A DNA stretch of 64,000 nt from Snodgrassella sp945267035 (GTDB lineage Bacteria > Pseudomonadota > Gammaproteobacteria > Burkholderiales > Neisseriaceae): the NCBI RefSeq assembly GCF_026535915.1, contig NZ_JAFNPF010000003.1, forward strand, positions 1 through 64,000, in the 5' to 3' direction. Both the position numbers and the translations under genes were made by a program. The notes under the pieces are model-generated. The model did not search any database and was not told where the DNA came from. It saw only the letters and a program-made list of their open reading frames with translations. Shown here in pieces: positions 54,349-62,833 of this stretch; positions within the stretch are counted from its first letter, which is position 1, and each line of letters opens with the position of its first letter.

Positions 54349-55101
54349 ATGAAGTTAATCTGGAAAACCGATTGTATGTCAATAAGATATGTTTTGGTGT
54401 GCTTCTTTGTCAGTTGCGCGTTCATGGTAGGTGGTTGCTCTAGCAGTCATTATGCTCCAAGCGCACCTGTCGCTAAGGGAAATGAGCATAACGGATATTA
54501 TAGGGTGCAACGTGGTGATACCTTGTATCGTATTGGCTTACGCTTTAATCAAAGTGTGGGTACTTTGGTGCGTTGGAATAATTTACCGGATGCCAATTCG
54601 ATTAAGGTTGGACAGTTAATTCGGGTGCGCAAACCGGCTTCTACTGCTTCTGTGCCATCTAAACCCAAAAATCCCCCAGCTAAGCCCCGTGATAGAAATG
54701 TGCCTAAGCAAAGTGGTGGCGGTGGTGGACAAACGCCAAATATTAAACTTCAGTGGCCTGTACGTGGAACGGTAATCAGTAGTTTTAACGGTCAAACCCA
54801 GAAAGGTATTGATATCGCCGGTGTGCGTGGTATGCCGGTCAAAGCTGCAGCAAGCGGTACTGTTCAATATGCCGGAGAAGAATTACGTGGCTATGGAAAG
54901 CTGATTTTGATTAAGCATAGCAATTCTACTATTACTGCTTATGCGCATAATGAAACGCTTAAAGTACGTAACGGTCAGACAGTGCAGGCTGGTCAGGTCA
55001 TAGCGACGATGGGGGACAGTGGTACGACGGGAGTCAAGCTGCATTTTGAGGTACGGGTGAATAGTCAGGCAGTTAACCCAATGCGTTATTTGCCAAATTG
55101 A
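54349..55101 (+). CDS. nlpD: NlpD-type LysM/LytM lipoprotein (amidase activator)
   Basis: 250 residues. The signal peptide has a lipobox (MVGGC), then a LysM peptidoglycan-binding domain (YYRVQRGDTLYRIGLRFNQS through VGQLIRV), a Pro/Gly linker and a C-terminal M23 (LytM) domain. The first zinc ligand is replaced (QKGIDIAG instead of H-x-G-x-D), while HFEVRVNS keeps the last His, so it is the catalytically dead NlpD/EnvC kind that activates cell-wall amidases at division. The start is uncertain: TTG 54346 has the best spacing from AGGGG, ATG 54349 follows at once, and ATG 54376 also gives a good signal peptide. Confidence 0.88.
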   Translation: MKLIWKTDCMSIRYVLVCFFVSCAFMVGGCSSSHYAPSAPVAKGNEHNGYYRVQRGDTLYRIGLRFNQSVGTLVRWNNLPDANSIKVGQLIRVRKPASTASVPSKPKNPPAKPRDRNVPKQSGGGGGQTPNIKLQWPVRGTVISSFNGQTQKGIDIAGVRGMPVKAAASGTVQYAGEELRGYGKLILIKHSNSTITAYAHNETLKVRNGQTVQAGQVIATMGDSGTTGVKLHFEVRVNSQAVNPMRYLPN

Positions 55102-55216
55102 TCGATCAGGCTGTCCGATCTTTCAATTGAATGTGTTTGAAGGTGCAAATCAATGGAAGAATATGATTGTTCGCGGCATGACTGTTTTATAATAGGGCAT
55201 CTTTGAAGGAATGTAT

Positions 55217-56002
55217 ATGAAAGAACATCGCGCCCGTAAACGTTTTGGCCAAAATTTTTTACAAGATAAAGCAGTCATACAAGACATTGTGCGTGCAGTG
55301 CGCCCGCAATTTGAAGATACTGTGATTGAAATTGGTCCAGGATTAGCAGCGATTACAGAGCCCTTGGCTGCGTCGGTTAAGCAATTGCATGTGATAGAAA
55401 TTGATCGTGATATTGTAGCGAGATTACGCCATCTCCCTTTTGCTAGTAAGTTGGTGATTCATGAAGGGGATGTATTGCAATTTGATTTTAATTCAATTGC
55501 TGGACGAAAAAAAATCGTCGGCAATTTACCTTATAATATTTCTACGCCTTTGCTTTTTCGCTTTGGTGAATATGTAGATGATATTATCGATATGCATTTT
55601 ATGTTGCAAAAAGAGGTGGTGGAACGTATGGTTGCAGCAACGGGCACAAATGATTATGGACGCCTGAGTATCATGCTGCAATATTTTTTTGATATGGAAT
55701 GTTTAATTGATGTCCCCCCTGAATCGTTTAAGCCGGCACCTAAGGTTGATTCTGCGGTGGTACGAATGATTCCACAAAAAGGTAGAATCGGTATTGCTCG
55801 TGATTTTGCTCATTTTGCTGCATTGGTAAAGCAGGCGTTTCAACAGCGTCGTAAAACGATTCATAATAATTTGAAGGATTGGGCAGATGATGCGGTTATG
55901 ATTGAAGTCGGAATTGATCCGGGTGACAGACCAGAGCGGATCGCTCCTGAAATGTATGTGACTTTGAGTAATCATCTGTTAGATGTTGCAGCATCGGCCT
56001 AA
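55217..56002 (+). CDS. rsmA: 16S rRNA dimethyladenosine methyltransferase
   Basis: 261 residues, KsgA. It dimethylates two adjacent adenosines near the 3' end of 16S rRNA during small-subunit assembly. RKRFGQNFLQDK, the SAM loop IEIGPGLAAITEPL and the catalytic NLPYNIS motif are all present. An ATG at 55211 touches GAAGGA; the ATG at 55217 is spaced correctly. The glnQ-type gene follows 39 bases later without a terminator, so the two may be co-transcribed. Confidence 0.95.
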   Translation: MKEHRARKRFGQNFLQDKAVIQDIVRAVRPQFEDTVIEIGPGLAAITEPLAASVKQLHVIEIDRDIVARLRHLPFASKLVIHEGDVLQFDFNSIAGRKKIVGNLPYNISTPLLFRFGEYVDDIIDMHFMLQKEVVERMVAATGTNDYGRLSIMLQYFFDMECLIDVPPESFKPAPKVDSAVVRMIPQKGRIGIARDFAHFAALVKQAFQQRRKTIHNNLKDWADDAVMIEVGIDPGDRPERIAPEMYVTLSNHLLDVAASA

Positions 56003-56041
56003 GCTATTTGTGGCTGGTTGCTTTATGGTACTGAGGAATAC

Positions 56042-56770
56042 ATGATTGAATTTAAAAATGTGCATAAATGGTTTCGCGATTTACACGTCATAAATGGAGT
56101 AGATCTGAAAGTTGAACAGGGTGAAGTGGTGGTGGTATGCGGACCATCTGGTAGTGGCAAGTCAACGCTGATCCGCACTGTTAATCAGTTGGAAAAAATT
56201 CAGCAAGGTGAAATTTGGGTGGATGGAATAAATGTGGCCGCTCCGAATGCTGATCTCAATAAAATTCGAACTGAAGTTGGTTTTGTGTTTCAGCATTTTA
56301 ATTTATATCCACACTTATCTGTTCTGGAAAATATTGTGCTTTCGCCGATGAAAGTGAAAAAACAAAGTCGTGCTGATGCTGAAAAAAAAGCGAGAGAATT
56401 ATTAAATATTGTAGGTTTGGATCATAAAGCAGATGCTTTCCCACAGCAATTATCAGGTGGTCAACAACAACGGGTTGCCATTGCCCGCGGACTGGCTATG
56501 GAACCTCGGATAATGCTGTTTGATGAACCCACTTCTGCTCTCGATCCTGAAATGATTGGTGAAGTACTCAAAGTGATGAAGGATTTGGCTTTGAGTGGTA
56601 TGACGATGATGGTGGTCACTCACGAGATGGGCTTTGCCAGAGAAGTTGCGGATAGAGTCGTTTTTGTGGATCACGGAAAAATCGTGGAAGAAGCGCCACC
56701 GGAAGAGTTTTTTGCTCATCCGAAACATGAGCGAGCGCAGCAATTTTTAAACCAGTTGCTAACACATTAA
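56042..56770 (+). CDS. glnQ: Polar amino-acid ABC transporter ATPase
   Basis: 242 residues. Walker A GPSGSGKST, Q-loop FQHFNLYPHLSVLEN, signature LSGGQQQRVAIARGLA, Walker B IMLFDEPTSALDPE and the switch His in VVTHEMGF. It belongs to the GlnQ/GltL family that powers glutamine, glutamate/aspartate or related uptake. GAGGAAT precedes the ATG at 56042. The permease and binding-protein genes are not adjacent, so the substrate cannot be fixed from context. A terminator follows. Confidence 0.88.
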   Translation: MIEFKNVHKWFRDLHVINGVDLKVEQGEVVVVCGPSGSGKSTLIRTVNQLEKIQQGEIWVDGINVAAPNADLNKIRTEVGFVFQHFNLYPHLSVLENIVLSPMKVKKQSRADAEKKARELLNIVGLDHKADAFPQQLSGGQQQRVAIARGLAMEPRIMLFDEPTSALDPEMIGEVLKVMKDLALSGMTMMVVTHEMGFAREVADRVVFVDHGKIVEEAPPEEFFAHPKHERAQQFLNQLLTH

Positions 56771-56813
56771 AGAGTATTATCTTTGCAATAAGATTTATTT
56801 AATATACGAAATC

Positions 56814-56856
56814 AGTGTCAACAAGGAATAGTTTATTTCGGTTGGCACTTTTTTTA
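56814..56856 (+). terminator. Terminator of the rsmA-glnQ unit
   Basis: AGTGTCAAC and GTTGGCACT pair (one G-T wobble) around an 18-base loop, followed by seven T. Confidence 0.75.
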
Positions 56857-57186
56857 TATCTTCAAAAAAAGGTTTGGGCGGTTTTTAATTCTGACGAACT
56901 TCAAAAATAAGTGATTAGATTTATTCAAAAGCTTATTTTTACTCGCGACTAATTCATTATATAAACGATATTTAGTTTCAACGACCATCATCTGTAAACA
57001 GAAATTTTACCCGCTACATAATGTTGAAGAATAGATCCATTTTCGGTTGCCGAATAATCCAGTTTCAAACTGTTGGTTTTTTATGGCAAAAATAAAATGT
57101 ATGATATTATTCAATGGGTTAAATGATCAATATGCCTGAAGTGGTAATATATGATTATGACATAGTCTAAATTTGAGGAGAATATG

Positions 57187-57528
57187 ATGGATGATAAAGG
57201 TTTTACAATAAAAGATTTTTTCTTTTTTAAGAAGATGTATACCCCGGTTTTCATTACTTTATTTTATTGGTTGTGTTTGTTTTGTATCGTACTGGTTGGT
57301 ATAGGGATTCTATTCTCCAGTTTTCAATCATTCGAAATGAGTTTTGGCGCTGGATTATTTGGTATTTTTTCAGGAATCATTTTTATTCTAACAAATATCA
57401 TTTTAGCGCGTTTGGGATTTGAATTAATCAGTATTTTATTCAAAATAAATAGTAATCTGGAAAAGCTGGTATCAAGTCATTCAAGCATAAGTAGTTTAGA
57501 TAATAAAACCGATCAAGATTCAGTATAG
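57187..57528 (+). CDS. DUF4282 membrane protein
   Basis: 113 residues. Two long hydrophobic hairpins (residues about 18-48 and 55-80) follow the opening FFFFKKMYTPVFITLFYWL, and LARLGFELISILFKINSNLEKL ends the conserved part; this is the DUF4282 pattern (unknown function). GAGGAG lies six bases before the ATG at 57187; the ATG at 57184 is only three bases away. A polar Ser/Asp tail follows. The 413 bases upstream hold only the terminator of the previous unit. Confidence 0.75.
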   Translation: MDDKGFTIKDFFFFKKMYTPVFITLFYWLCLFCIVLVGIGILFSSFQSFEMSFGAGLFGIFSGIIFILTNIILARLGFELISILFKINSNLEKLVSSHSSISSLDNKTDQDSV

Positions 57529-57866
57529 TTATTTGTATTTGATGATGTTTATAAAAAAATCGATATGGGTACTACTTTAATCTGTTTACCTGATCTAGTT
57601 TCAATTGCTAATTTTTAGGTGAACGGCATTTAATCATAGTTGGTTGTTAGACAGGTCAGAGCAATAACTGCGTTGACAACCAATGATGATTTATTTGAAC
57701 AATTAATATCTAGATGGCTTAATATCGATTATTCAGTTTTTAGTGTTATCAATGGTAGATTATTTGCTTAAAACGATGCTTGGTTGGCAATTGATCTTAA
57801 GCTTCTTTTTTTAGGTCTAAATATTAGGCTATGAAATGCTTATATTTTCTAATATTAAATAGGTTA
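57529..57866. other. Spacer between DUF4282 gene and metF
   Basis: AT-rich with no gene. A loose inverted repeat (AATATTA ... TAATATT, about 57807-57857) lies at the 3' side of metF but is too weak to call a terminator. Confidence 0.45.
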
Positions 57867-58700
57867 TTAATATCCCAGTCGCTGACAAATGGTAGAAACT
57901 AAACCAGCTTGATTTAGGGTATAGAAATGAAGGCTGGGTGCCCCTTGTCTTAATAATTGGTCGCACATCTCGGTAACAACATCCAATCCAAGTGATTTGA
58001 TGGAAGCAGTATCATCTGCATAAGATTGAAGTTTTAGTCGCAACCAGCGAGGTATTTCGGCACCACAAGTTTCGGAAAATCGTGCCAATTTAGAAAAGCT
58101 GGCGATAGGCATGATGCCTGGAATAATGGGGATATCTACACCTCGAGATTGAACTTCATCGATAAACCAGAAGTAGCTATCGGCATTAAAGAAATATTGA
58201 GTAATGGCTGAATGGGCTCCTGCCTGACATTTGCGTACAAAGTGATTTATGTCATCTTCAGCACTGCGCGACTGCGGATGAAATTCAGGGTATGCTGCCA
58301 CTTTGATATGAAACCAATCATCAAATTCTTGTCGGATTAGTCCAACGAGTTCATTTGCGTATCGTAAGCCTTGTTGTCCGAAGCCAACTCCTGAAGGCAC
58401 ATCTCCACGTAATGCTACTATGTGGCGGATACCCATTTGTTTATATGTATGTAGCAGCTCTGTCATTTCCTCATTACTAGCGCCAATACATGCCAGATGG
58501 GGTGCAGCAGCCACACCATCATTCATGATGTCAGTAATGGTTTGAAGAGTACCGGCGCGGGTGGTGCCACCGGCTCCGTATGTACAGGAAAAATACTCAG
58601 GCTGATATTGGCTGAGTTGTTTACGGGTAATACTCAGTTTACGCCGACCCTCTTCAGAACGCGTCGGAAAAAATTCAAAGCTAAGTGGAATAACATTCAT
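57867..58700 (-). CDS. metF: 5,10-methylenetetrahydrofolate reductase
   Basis: 277 residues, FAD-containing TIM barrel that supplies methyl-tetrahydrofolate for methionine synthesis. SFEFFPTRSEEG at the N-terminus carries the catalytic Glu; TYGAGGTTR, HIVALRGDVPSG and ITQYFFNADSYFWFIDE are family motifs. AGGT lies six bases before the ATG. Single gene, transcribed towards the DUF4282 gene. Confidence 0.95.
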   Translation of the reverse strand: MNVIPLSFEFFPTRSEEGRRKLSITRKQLSQYQPEYFSCTYGAGGTTRAGTLQTITDIMNDGVAAAPHLACIGASNEEMTELLHTYKQMGIRHIVALRGDVPSGVGFGQQGLRYANELVGLIRQEFDDWFHIKVAAYPEFHPQSRSAEDDINHFVRKCQAGAHSAITQYFFNADSYFWFIDEVQSRGVDIPIIPGIMPIASFSKLARFSETCGAEIPRWLRLKLQSYADDTASIKSLGLDVVTEMCDQLLRQGAPSLHFYTLNQAGLVSTICQRLGY

Positions 58701-58862
58701 GATTGACCTGAATGGCTAGTGGTTAGGTTGGTTGTAACCTTAACGTCTATGCCATGCTAAATCAATGTTTTATTGGAATATTCCTTTGAAAAATTCTCCA
58801 GTTAGTATGAATGAAATTAATACTATCCTTTTTATGTTTTTATTTAAGTCTAACTCTGCCAG

Positions 58863-60134
58863 TTATTTTTCGGTTTGACGGCGGGTAAACTGGATTCCAA
58901 GTTGCTTGAGCTTACGGTAAAGATGGGTTCTTTCTAAGCCAACTTTTTGAGCAACTTTGCTCATATTGTGACCTTCGTGCGCAATATGGTATTCGAAATA
59001 TCTTCTTTCCAGATTTTCTCTTAGTTCACGCAATGGTAGATCAAAGTCGAATTTACCCACGTTTTCCAGTGGCTGTTGATGGGTAAACTGGTTAAGTATG
59101 CTGTTGACGGCTTTAACATCTACTTCGTTATTCTCAGCCGTAAGCATTAAACTTTTTACGATATTGCGCAGTTGTTCCAAATTTCCCGGCCAATTGTATT
59201 GGCGTAATTCGTTTAGGGCTGCTGTGGTAAATTTTACAATCGGAATCTTTTGACTTTCTGCCAGCTCGGTGGTGATTTGTTCAACCAGAAATACCATATC
59301 GTCCAGTTGCGCACGCAGCGGTGGAATAGCAACGATTAATGATGATAGGGTATGCAAAAGTTTGTTATCTTGCAGCGTGTCGCTCATCATTTCTTTGATC
59401 GGGCGACTGCAAATACATATCACTCGGGCGTTATAGCGGTCGGCTTTGGTTAGAAGAAAGCCAATGCCTTGTTGGGTACTTTTCCCATACTGAGAAATGT
59501 CACCCAGATAAAGTATGCCATTGCTGGCTTTTTGCAAAAGTTCGATCGGTGCATCAACTATCTGGTCAATTTGACTGGGCTCAATCCAAGGGGTGCCACT
59601 TTTATGAAGCGCCCGAGCCACCAGTTCAAAAGGTGATCCCATTTCGCCAGTCAACAATACCGGAGAACTGAACCGAGCGATTTGCTCTAATTGTTGATTC
59701 AATTCTTTGATAACCTGACTGTGACCAAGTTTGTCTAGGGACAGGTTAGACGCTGCCTGCATTTGCCCATATTTGAGAGCACGGTCAACTGTGCTAAGTA
59801 GTTTTTGCAGGGAAATGGGCTTTTCCAGAAAGTCCAATGCCCCGATTTTAGTAGCCTCAACGGCGGTATCGATACTGGCATGGCCGCTCATCATCACCAC
59901 TGGCATGGTCAGCTGTCCGGATTTAGCCCACTCTTTTAATAGGGTAATTCCATCGCAATCTGGCATCCAGATATCCAGCAATACCATTGCCGGACGGGTT
60001 TGCTGACGCAGCTGGCGAGCAGTATCTGCATTCTCGGCAACGGTGACGGTATAGCCTTCATCCTGTAATATTTCTGATAATAGATCGCGGATGCCTACTT
60101 CATCGTCAACAATTAATATATCACTGCTTCGCAT
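58863..60134 (-). CDS. ntrX: Response regulator NtrX with degenerate AAA+ domain
   Basis: 423 residues. The receiver domain (1-120) has the phosphoacceptor Asp54 (LLDIWMP) and the switch Lys in FLEKPIS. The central AAA+ domain is decayed: Walker A reads GEMGSPFE (the essential Lys-Glu pair is lost) and the GAFTGA loop that contacts sigma-54 is missing. The C-terminus keeps a FIS-type helix-turn-helix (EGHNMSKVAQKVGLERTHLY, then RKLKQLG). It should therefore act as an ordinary DNA-binding regulator. In Neisseria gonorrhoeae an NtrX of this kind controls respiratory enzymes (recalled). Cognate kinase NtrY is encoded one base upstream. Confidence 0.92.
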   Translation of the reverse strand: MRSSDILIVDDEVGIRDLLSEILQDEGYTVTVAENADTARQLRQQTRPAMVLLDIWMPDCDGITLLKEWAKSGQLTMPVVMMSGHASIDTAVEATKIGALDFLEKPISLQKLLSTVDRALKYGQMQAASNLSLDKLGHSQVIKELNQQLEQIARFSSPVLLTGEMGSPFELVARALHKSGTPWIEPSQIDQIVDAPIELLQKASNGILYLGDISQYGKSTQQGIGFLLTKADRYNARVICICSRPIKEMMSDTLQDNKLLHTLSSLIVAIPPLRAQLDDMVFLVEQITTELAESQKIPIVKFTTAALNELRQYNWPGNLEQLRNIVKSLMLTAENNEVDVKAVNSILNQFTHQQPLENVGKFDFDLPLRELRENLERRYFEYHIAHEGHNMSKVAQKVGLERTHLYRKLKQLGIQFTRRQTEK

Positions 60135-60135
60135 T

Positions 60136-62247
60136 TCAATTCACCTGTGAGGGTAACGTTATTTTGATACAAGCCAGCTCGGTTTCCTGATTACTGATCT
60201 GGATCCGTCCACCATGTTCTTCAATAATCTTTTTAACTACCGATAATCCCAAACCTGTACCACTGGGTTTATCGGTAACATAAGGATCAAATGCATGTAA
60301 TAGCATTTCCTGACTAAATGTTTTGCCGTTATTGCTTACGTAGAAAAGAATATGTTCGTTATGTAATTCCGTTGTTACGCTAACAGTGGGGGCGCTATCT
60401 GATGCTGCAGCCTCCACAGCATTTTTGAACAAGTTATGGATAACTTGTCGCATTGCACCGCTGTCTGCATTCACAATCATTTCTATCTTACTCAAATTGA
60501 CCTCAAATGTACAATTACTACCTTCATATAGGACTAAAACTTCACGAATAAGTTCATTTAAGTCAAGATAAGTTAAGTTAAGTTGTGGTGCGCGAGCATA
60601 ATTGCGAAAGGTTTCTACCATATCTTTCATGGCTGAAACCTGCCGAATAATGGTGTTGGTTGCTCGGTTTAGAATCTGGGCGTCCGATTCGTTTAGTTTA
60701 TCATTTAATTTCCAGGCAAGTCTTTCTGCTGAAAGCTGAATCGGAGTGAGTGGATTGCGTATTTCATGTGCTAGACGTTGTGCCACTTCGCCCCATGCTG
60801 CTTCTTTCTGCGCACTGACTAAGGCAGTTACGTCGTCAAATACTAACACTGTTCCGCCGCCACTATCTGCAGGGAGGGGGGTAGCTTTACCTAAGAGAAT
60901 AAGGGTTTCATCTTTATGGTTGTAAGTTATTTGTACTGATTTGGTTTGATATTCGGTAGCCAGTATCTGTTGGAATACTTCGGCTAACATGGCCATTTGT
61001 GGACTGTTGTGTTCAGCCAGTTGGCTGATGCTGTATCCCATACAAGGGCTCAAGCTTTGTCCCAGTATGTTTTCTGCCATTACGTTGTAGGTAATAAGGT
61101 TACCCTGTGGATTGAGGGTGACGACGCCGGTGGTTAGACTGTTGAGAATATGCTCCAGATAATGACGTGCCGCTTCTTGTTGGCTACGAGCATGCCTGAG
61201 TTGGGTGGTCATGTGATTGAAAAGTTCGGTCAGTTTGCCGAGTTCATCTTTTCCATAGATGGTTTGCTGCACACTCAAATCCCCTTTGGCTACTGCGCGA
61301 GCACCTTCTGCCAGTGAAAGAATGGGGGCGACAAAACGACGAGCGAAATATAAAGCCACCAATAAAGCCAAAATAATTGCCAGCAGCGTCGCCATTAATA
61401 AGGTGGCCAGAAAGAAGGTTTGAAGGCTTTCTTTGGTAAAGCTTAGCTCTCCATATTTGGCATGGGCGGCTTCAATCAAGGTGGCATCTCTGGCCACTTT
61501 GCTGGAAACAGGTTGACGGAAAAAGAGTGCTTTGTCGTTATGACCACTAGGATCAGGAACGAATAACCAACCCTGCGAATAAAGTATGTTATTGATGCTT
61601 TCCAGTTCACGCACCGAACCACTGTTGCGAAGTTGATTAATGGCTTCGGTGCTGAGGCTGGCAACAGGTAAATGATTCGGATTGTGCTCTACAAGAGGTT
61701 TATTCGTATTGATATTTTGAATTTGAAGTTGGCTGAATGGTATATCTTCAGCGTAATTTTTTAATACTGGGGTTAATGGCTGCTGCAAGCTACTGGCGGC
61801 AATTAAAGCGATTTGAATGTTGGTGGCACGACTAACGCTATTATCCAATTCGTAATCAAGGGCAGATTTACTTAAACTGAGGCTACGATTGAGGGCTTCT
61901 TCGGTATCATTGCCAAACCAAGAATGAATACTGTGAGAAATAAATTGTGCAGACACACCAAACAAAAAAATACCGGGTAATATGGCAACCAGAGTAAACA
62001 TGGTGGCCAAGCGTACGGCGATTCTGGAACCAAATTCATGGCGATGGCGGCTTTGCAATAATTTCCACCAGTATGCACCAACCATCAGAACCAAAGCGAT
62101 AAGGAGCAGGGAAGCAAAACCAAATGCAATCCAAAAATATCCTGATAGAAAGCCAGTATTACCTGTAGCAACGGTCAACACATACAAGGTGACGACGCAA
62201 AGTACTACCAGTATGAAAATAAACCGACTCATTGTCTTATTCCGCAT
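60136..62247 (-). CDS. ntrY: Sensor histidine kinase NtrY
   Basis: 703 residues. Three N-terminal membrane helices (about 8-28, 36-62, 82-102), a periplasmic region (103-275), a fourth helix (280-302), a HAMP domain (303-355), a PAS domain (360-475) and the kinase core with His494 in RLAHEIRNPLTPIQL. The ATP-binding boxes are HNLFKNAVEAA and GTGLGLSVVKKIIEEHGG. Its start overlaps the end of the DUF4390 gene by eleven bases; a second ATG (62232) is also possible. It phosphorylates NtrX. The signal sensed is unknown; oxygen or redox state is suspected in relatives. Confidence 0.94.
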   Translation of the reverse strand: MRNKTMSRFIFILVVLCVVTLYVLTVATGNTGFLSGYFWIAFGFASLLLIALVLMVGAYWWKLLQSRHRHEFGSRIAVRLATMFTLVAILPGIFLFGVSAQFISHSIHSWFGNDTEEALNRSLSLSKSALDYELDNSVSRATNIQIALIAASSLQQPLTPVLKNYAEDIPFSQLQIQNINTNKPLVEHNPNHLPVASLSTEAINQLRNSGSVRELESINNILYSQGWLFVPDPSGHNDKALFFRQPVSSKVARDATLIEAAHAKYGELSFTKESLQTFFLATLLMATLLAIILALLVALYFARRFVAPILSLAEGARAVAKGDLSVQQTIYGKDELGKLTELFNHMTTQLRHARSQQEAARHYLEHILNSLTTGVVTLNPQGNLITYNVMAENILGQSLSPCMGYSISQLAEHNSPQMAMLAEVFQQILATEYQTKSVQITYNHKDETLILLGKATPLPADSGGGTVLVFDDVTALVSAQKEAAWGEVAQRLAHEIRNPLTPIQLSAERLAWKLNDKLNESDAQILNRATNTIIRQVSAMKDMVETFRNYARAPQLNLTYLDLNELIREVLVLYEGSNCTFEVNLSKIEMIVNADSGAMRQVIHNLFKNAVEAAASDSAPTVSVTTELHNEHILFYVSNNGKTFSQEMLLHAFDPYVTDKPSGTGLGLSVVKKIIEEHGGRIQISNQETELACIKITLPSQVN

Positions 62248-62833
62248 TGATGATCAGGTGATGCCAGCCAGAATCAAGCTGCCAACTGTGCGAAGTCAAA
62301 GCATTGATTTGAAAAGGCTTGGGTAATTGGCTGATACTCAGGCTTAAACGTACATCCGCACGTACTTCTTTGGTGGTAGCTCCACTTAGTGCGCCTTTAT
62401 TCAAAACTCGCCAATTGGCTACAGCACCAATTGCTTTCAGCGCGGTATCGAGGCTGTTGTATTCTGTAGAAAAGGTTGGCCCCATACTGACACGGTATCG
62501 ACCAGTCAATGGGTGGTAGGTCAGTTTAAACTGAATGAGATTATCCCCACCAATAAGATTATTAATGCGGTTACGATAAGAGGCTAGAGTAGGCGCGTTC
62601 AGTTGATAATTTAGGTCGAAATTGAGCGGTACTCCCTGATTGAGTGCTTGTTTTAGTTGATCAGGTAATTGTAGATTGAAGCGACTATTAATCGAAAGCT
62701 GACCGTTACTGGTAATGGTAGCTTGTGCACGAATGGTGCTAATGCCTTCTGCCTGTACTACTGTGATGTACAGGCAGAGTACGAAGGCAGCAAAAAGACT
62801 AAGTTTTGTCGATAAGCGCGTAGAAAAAGCCAT
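62237..62833 (-). CDS. DUF4390 exported protein
   Basis: 198 residues from the ATG at 62833, which gives a proper signal peptide (RLSTKLSLFAAFVLCLYITV ending VVQAEG). The frame is open to an ATG at 62881, but that start would put 16 odd residues ahead of the signal. The mature part has alternating strands (ISTIRAQATITSNGQLSINS; PLTGRYRVSMG) typical of DUF4390. This family sits between rsmB and ntrY across the Neisseriaceae and beta-proteobacteria, which suggests a link to NtrY sensing; that is inference. It overlaps the end of rsmB by 35 bases. Confidence 0.85.
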   Translation of the reverse strand: MAFSTRLSTKLSLFAAFVLCLYITVVQAEGISTIRAQATITSNGQLSINSRFNLQLPDQLKQALNQGVPLNFDLNYQLNAPTLASYRNRINNLIGGDNLIQFKLTYHPLTGRYRVSMGPTFSTEYNSLDTALKAIGAVANWRVLNKGALSGATTKEVRADVRLSLSISQLPKPFQINALTSHSWQLDSGWHHLIINAE

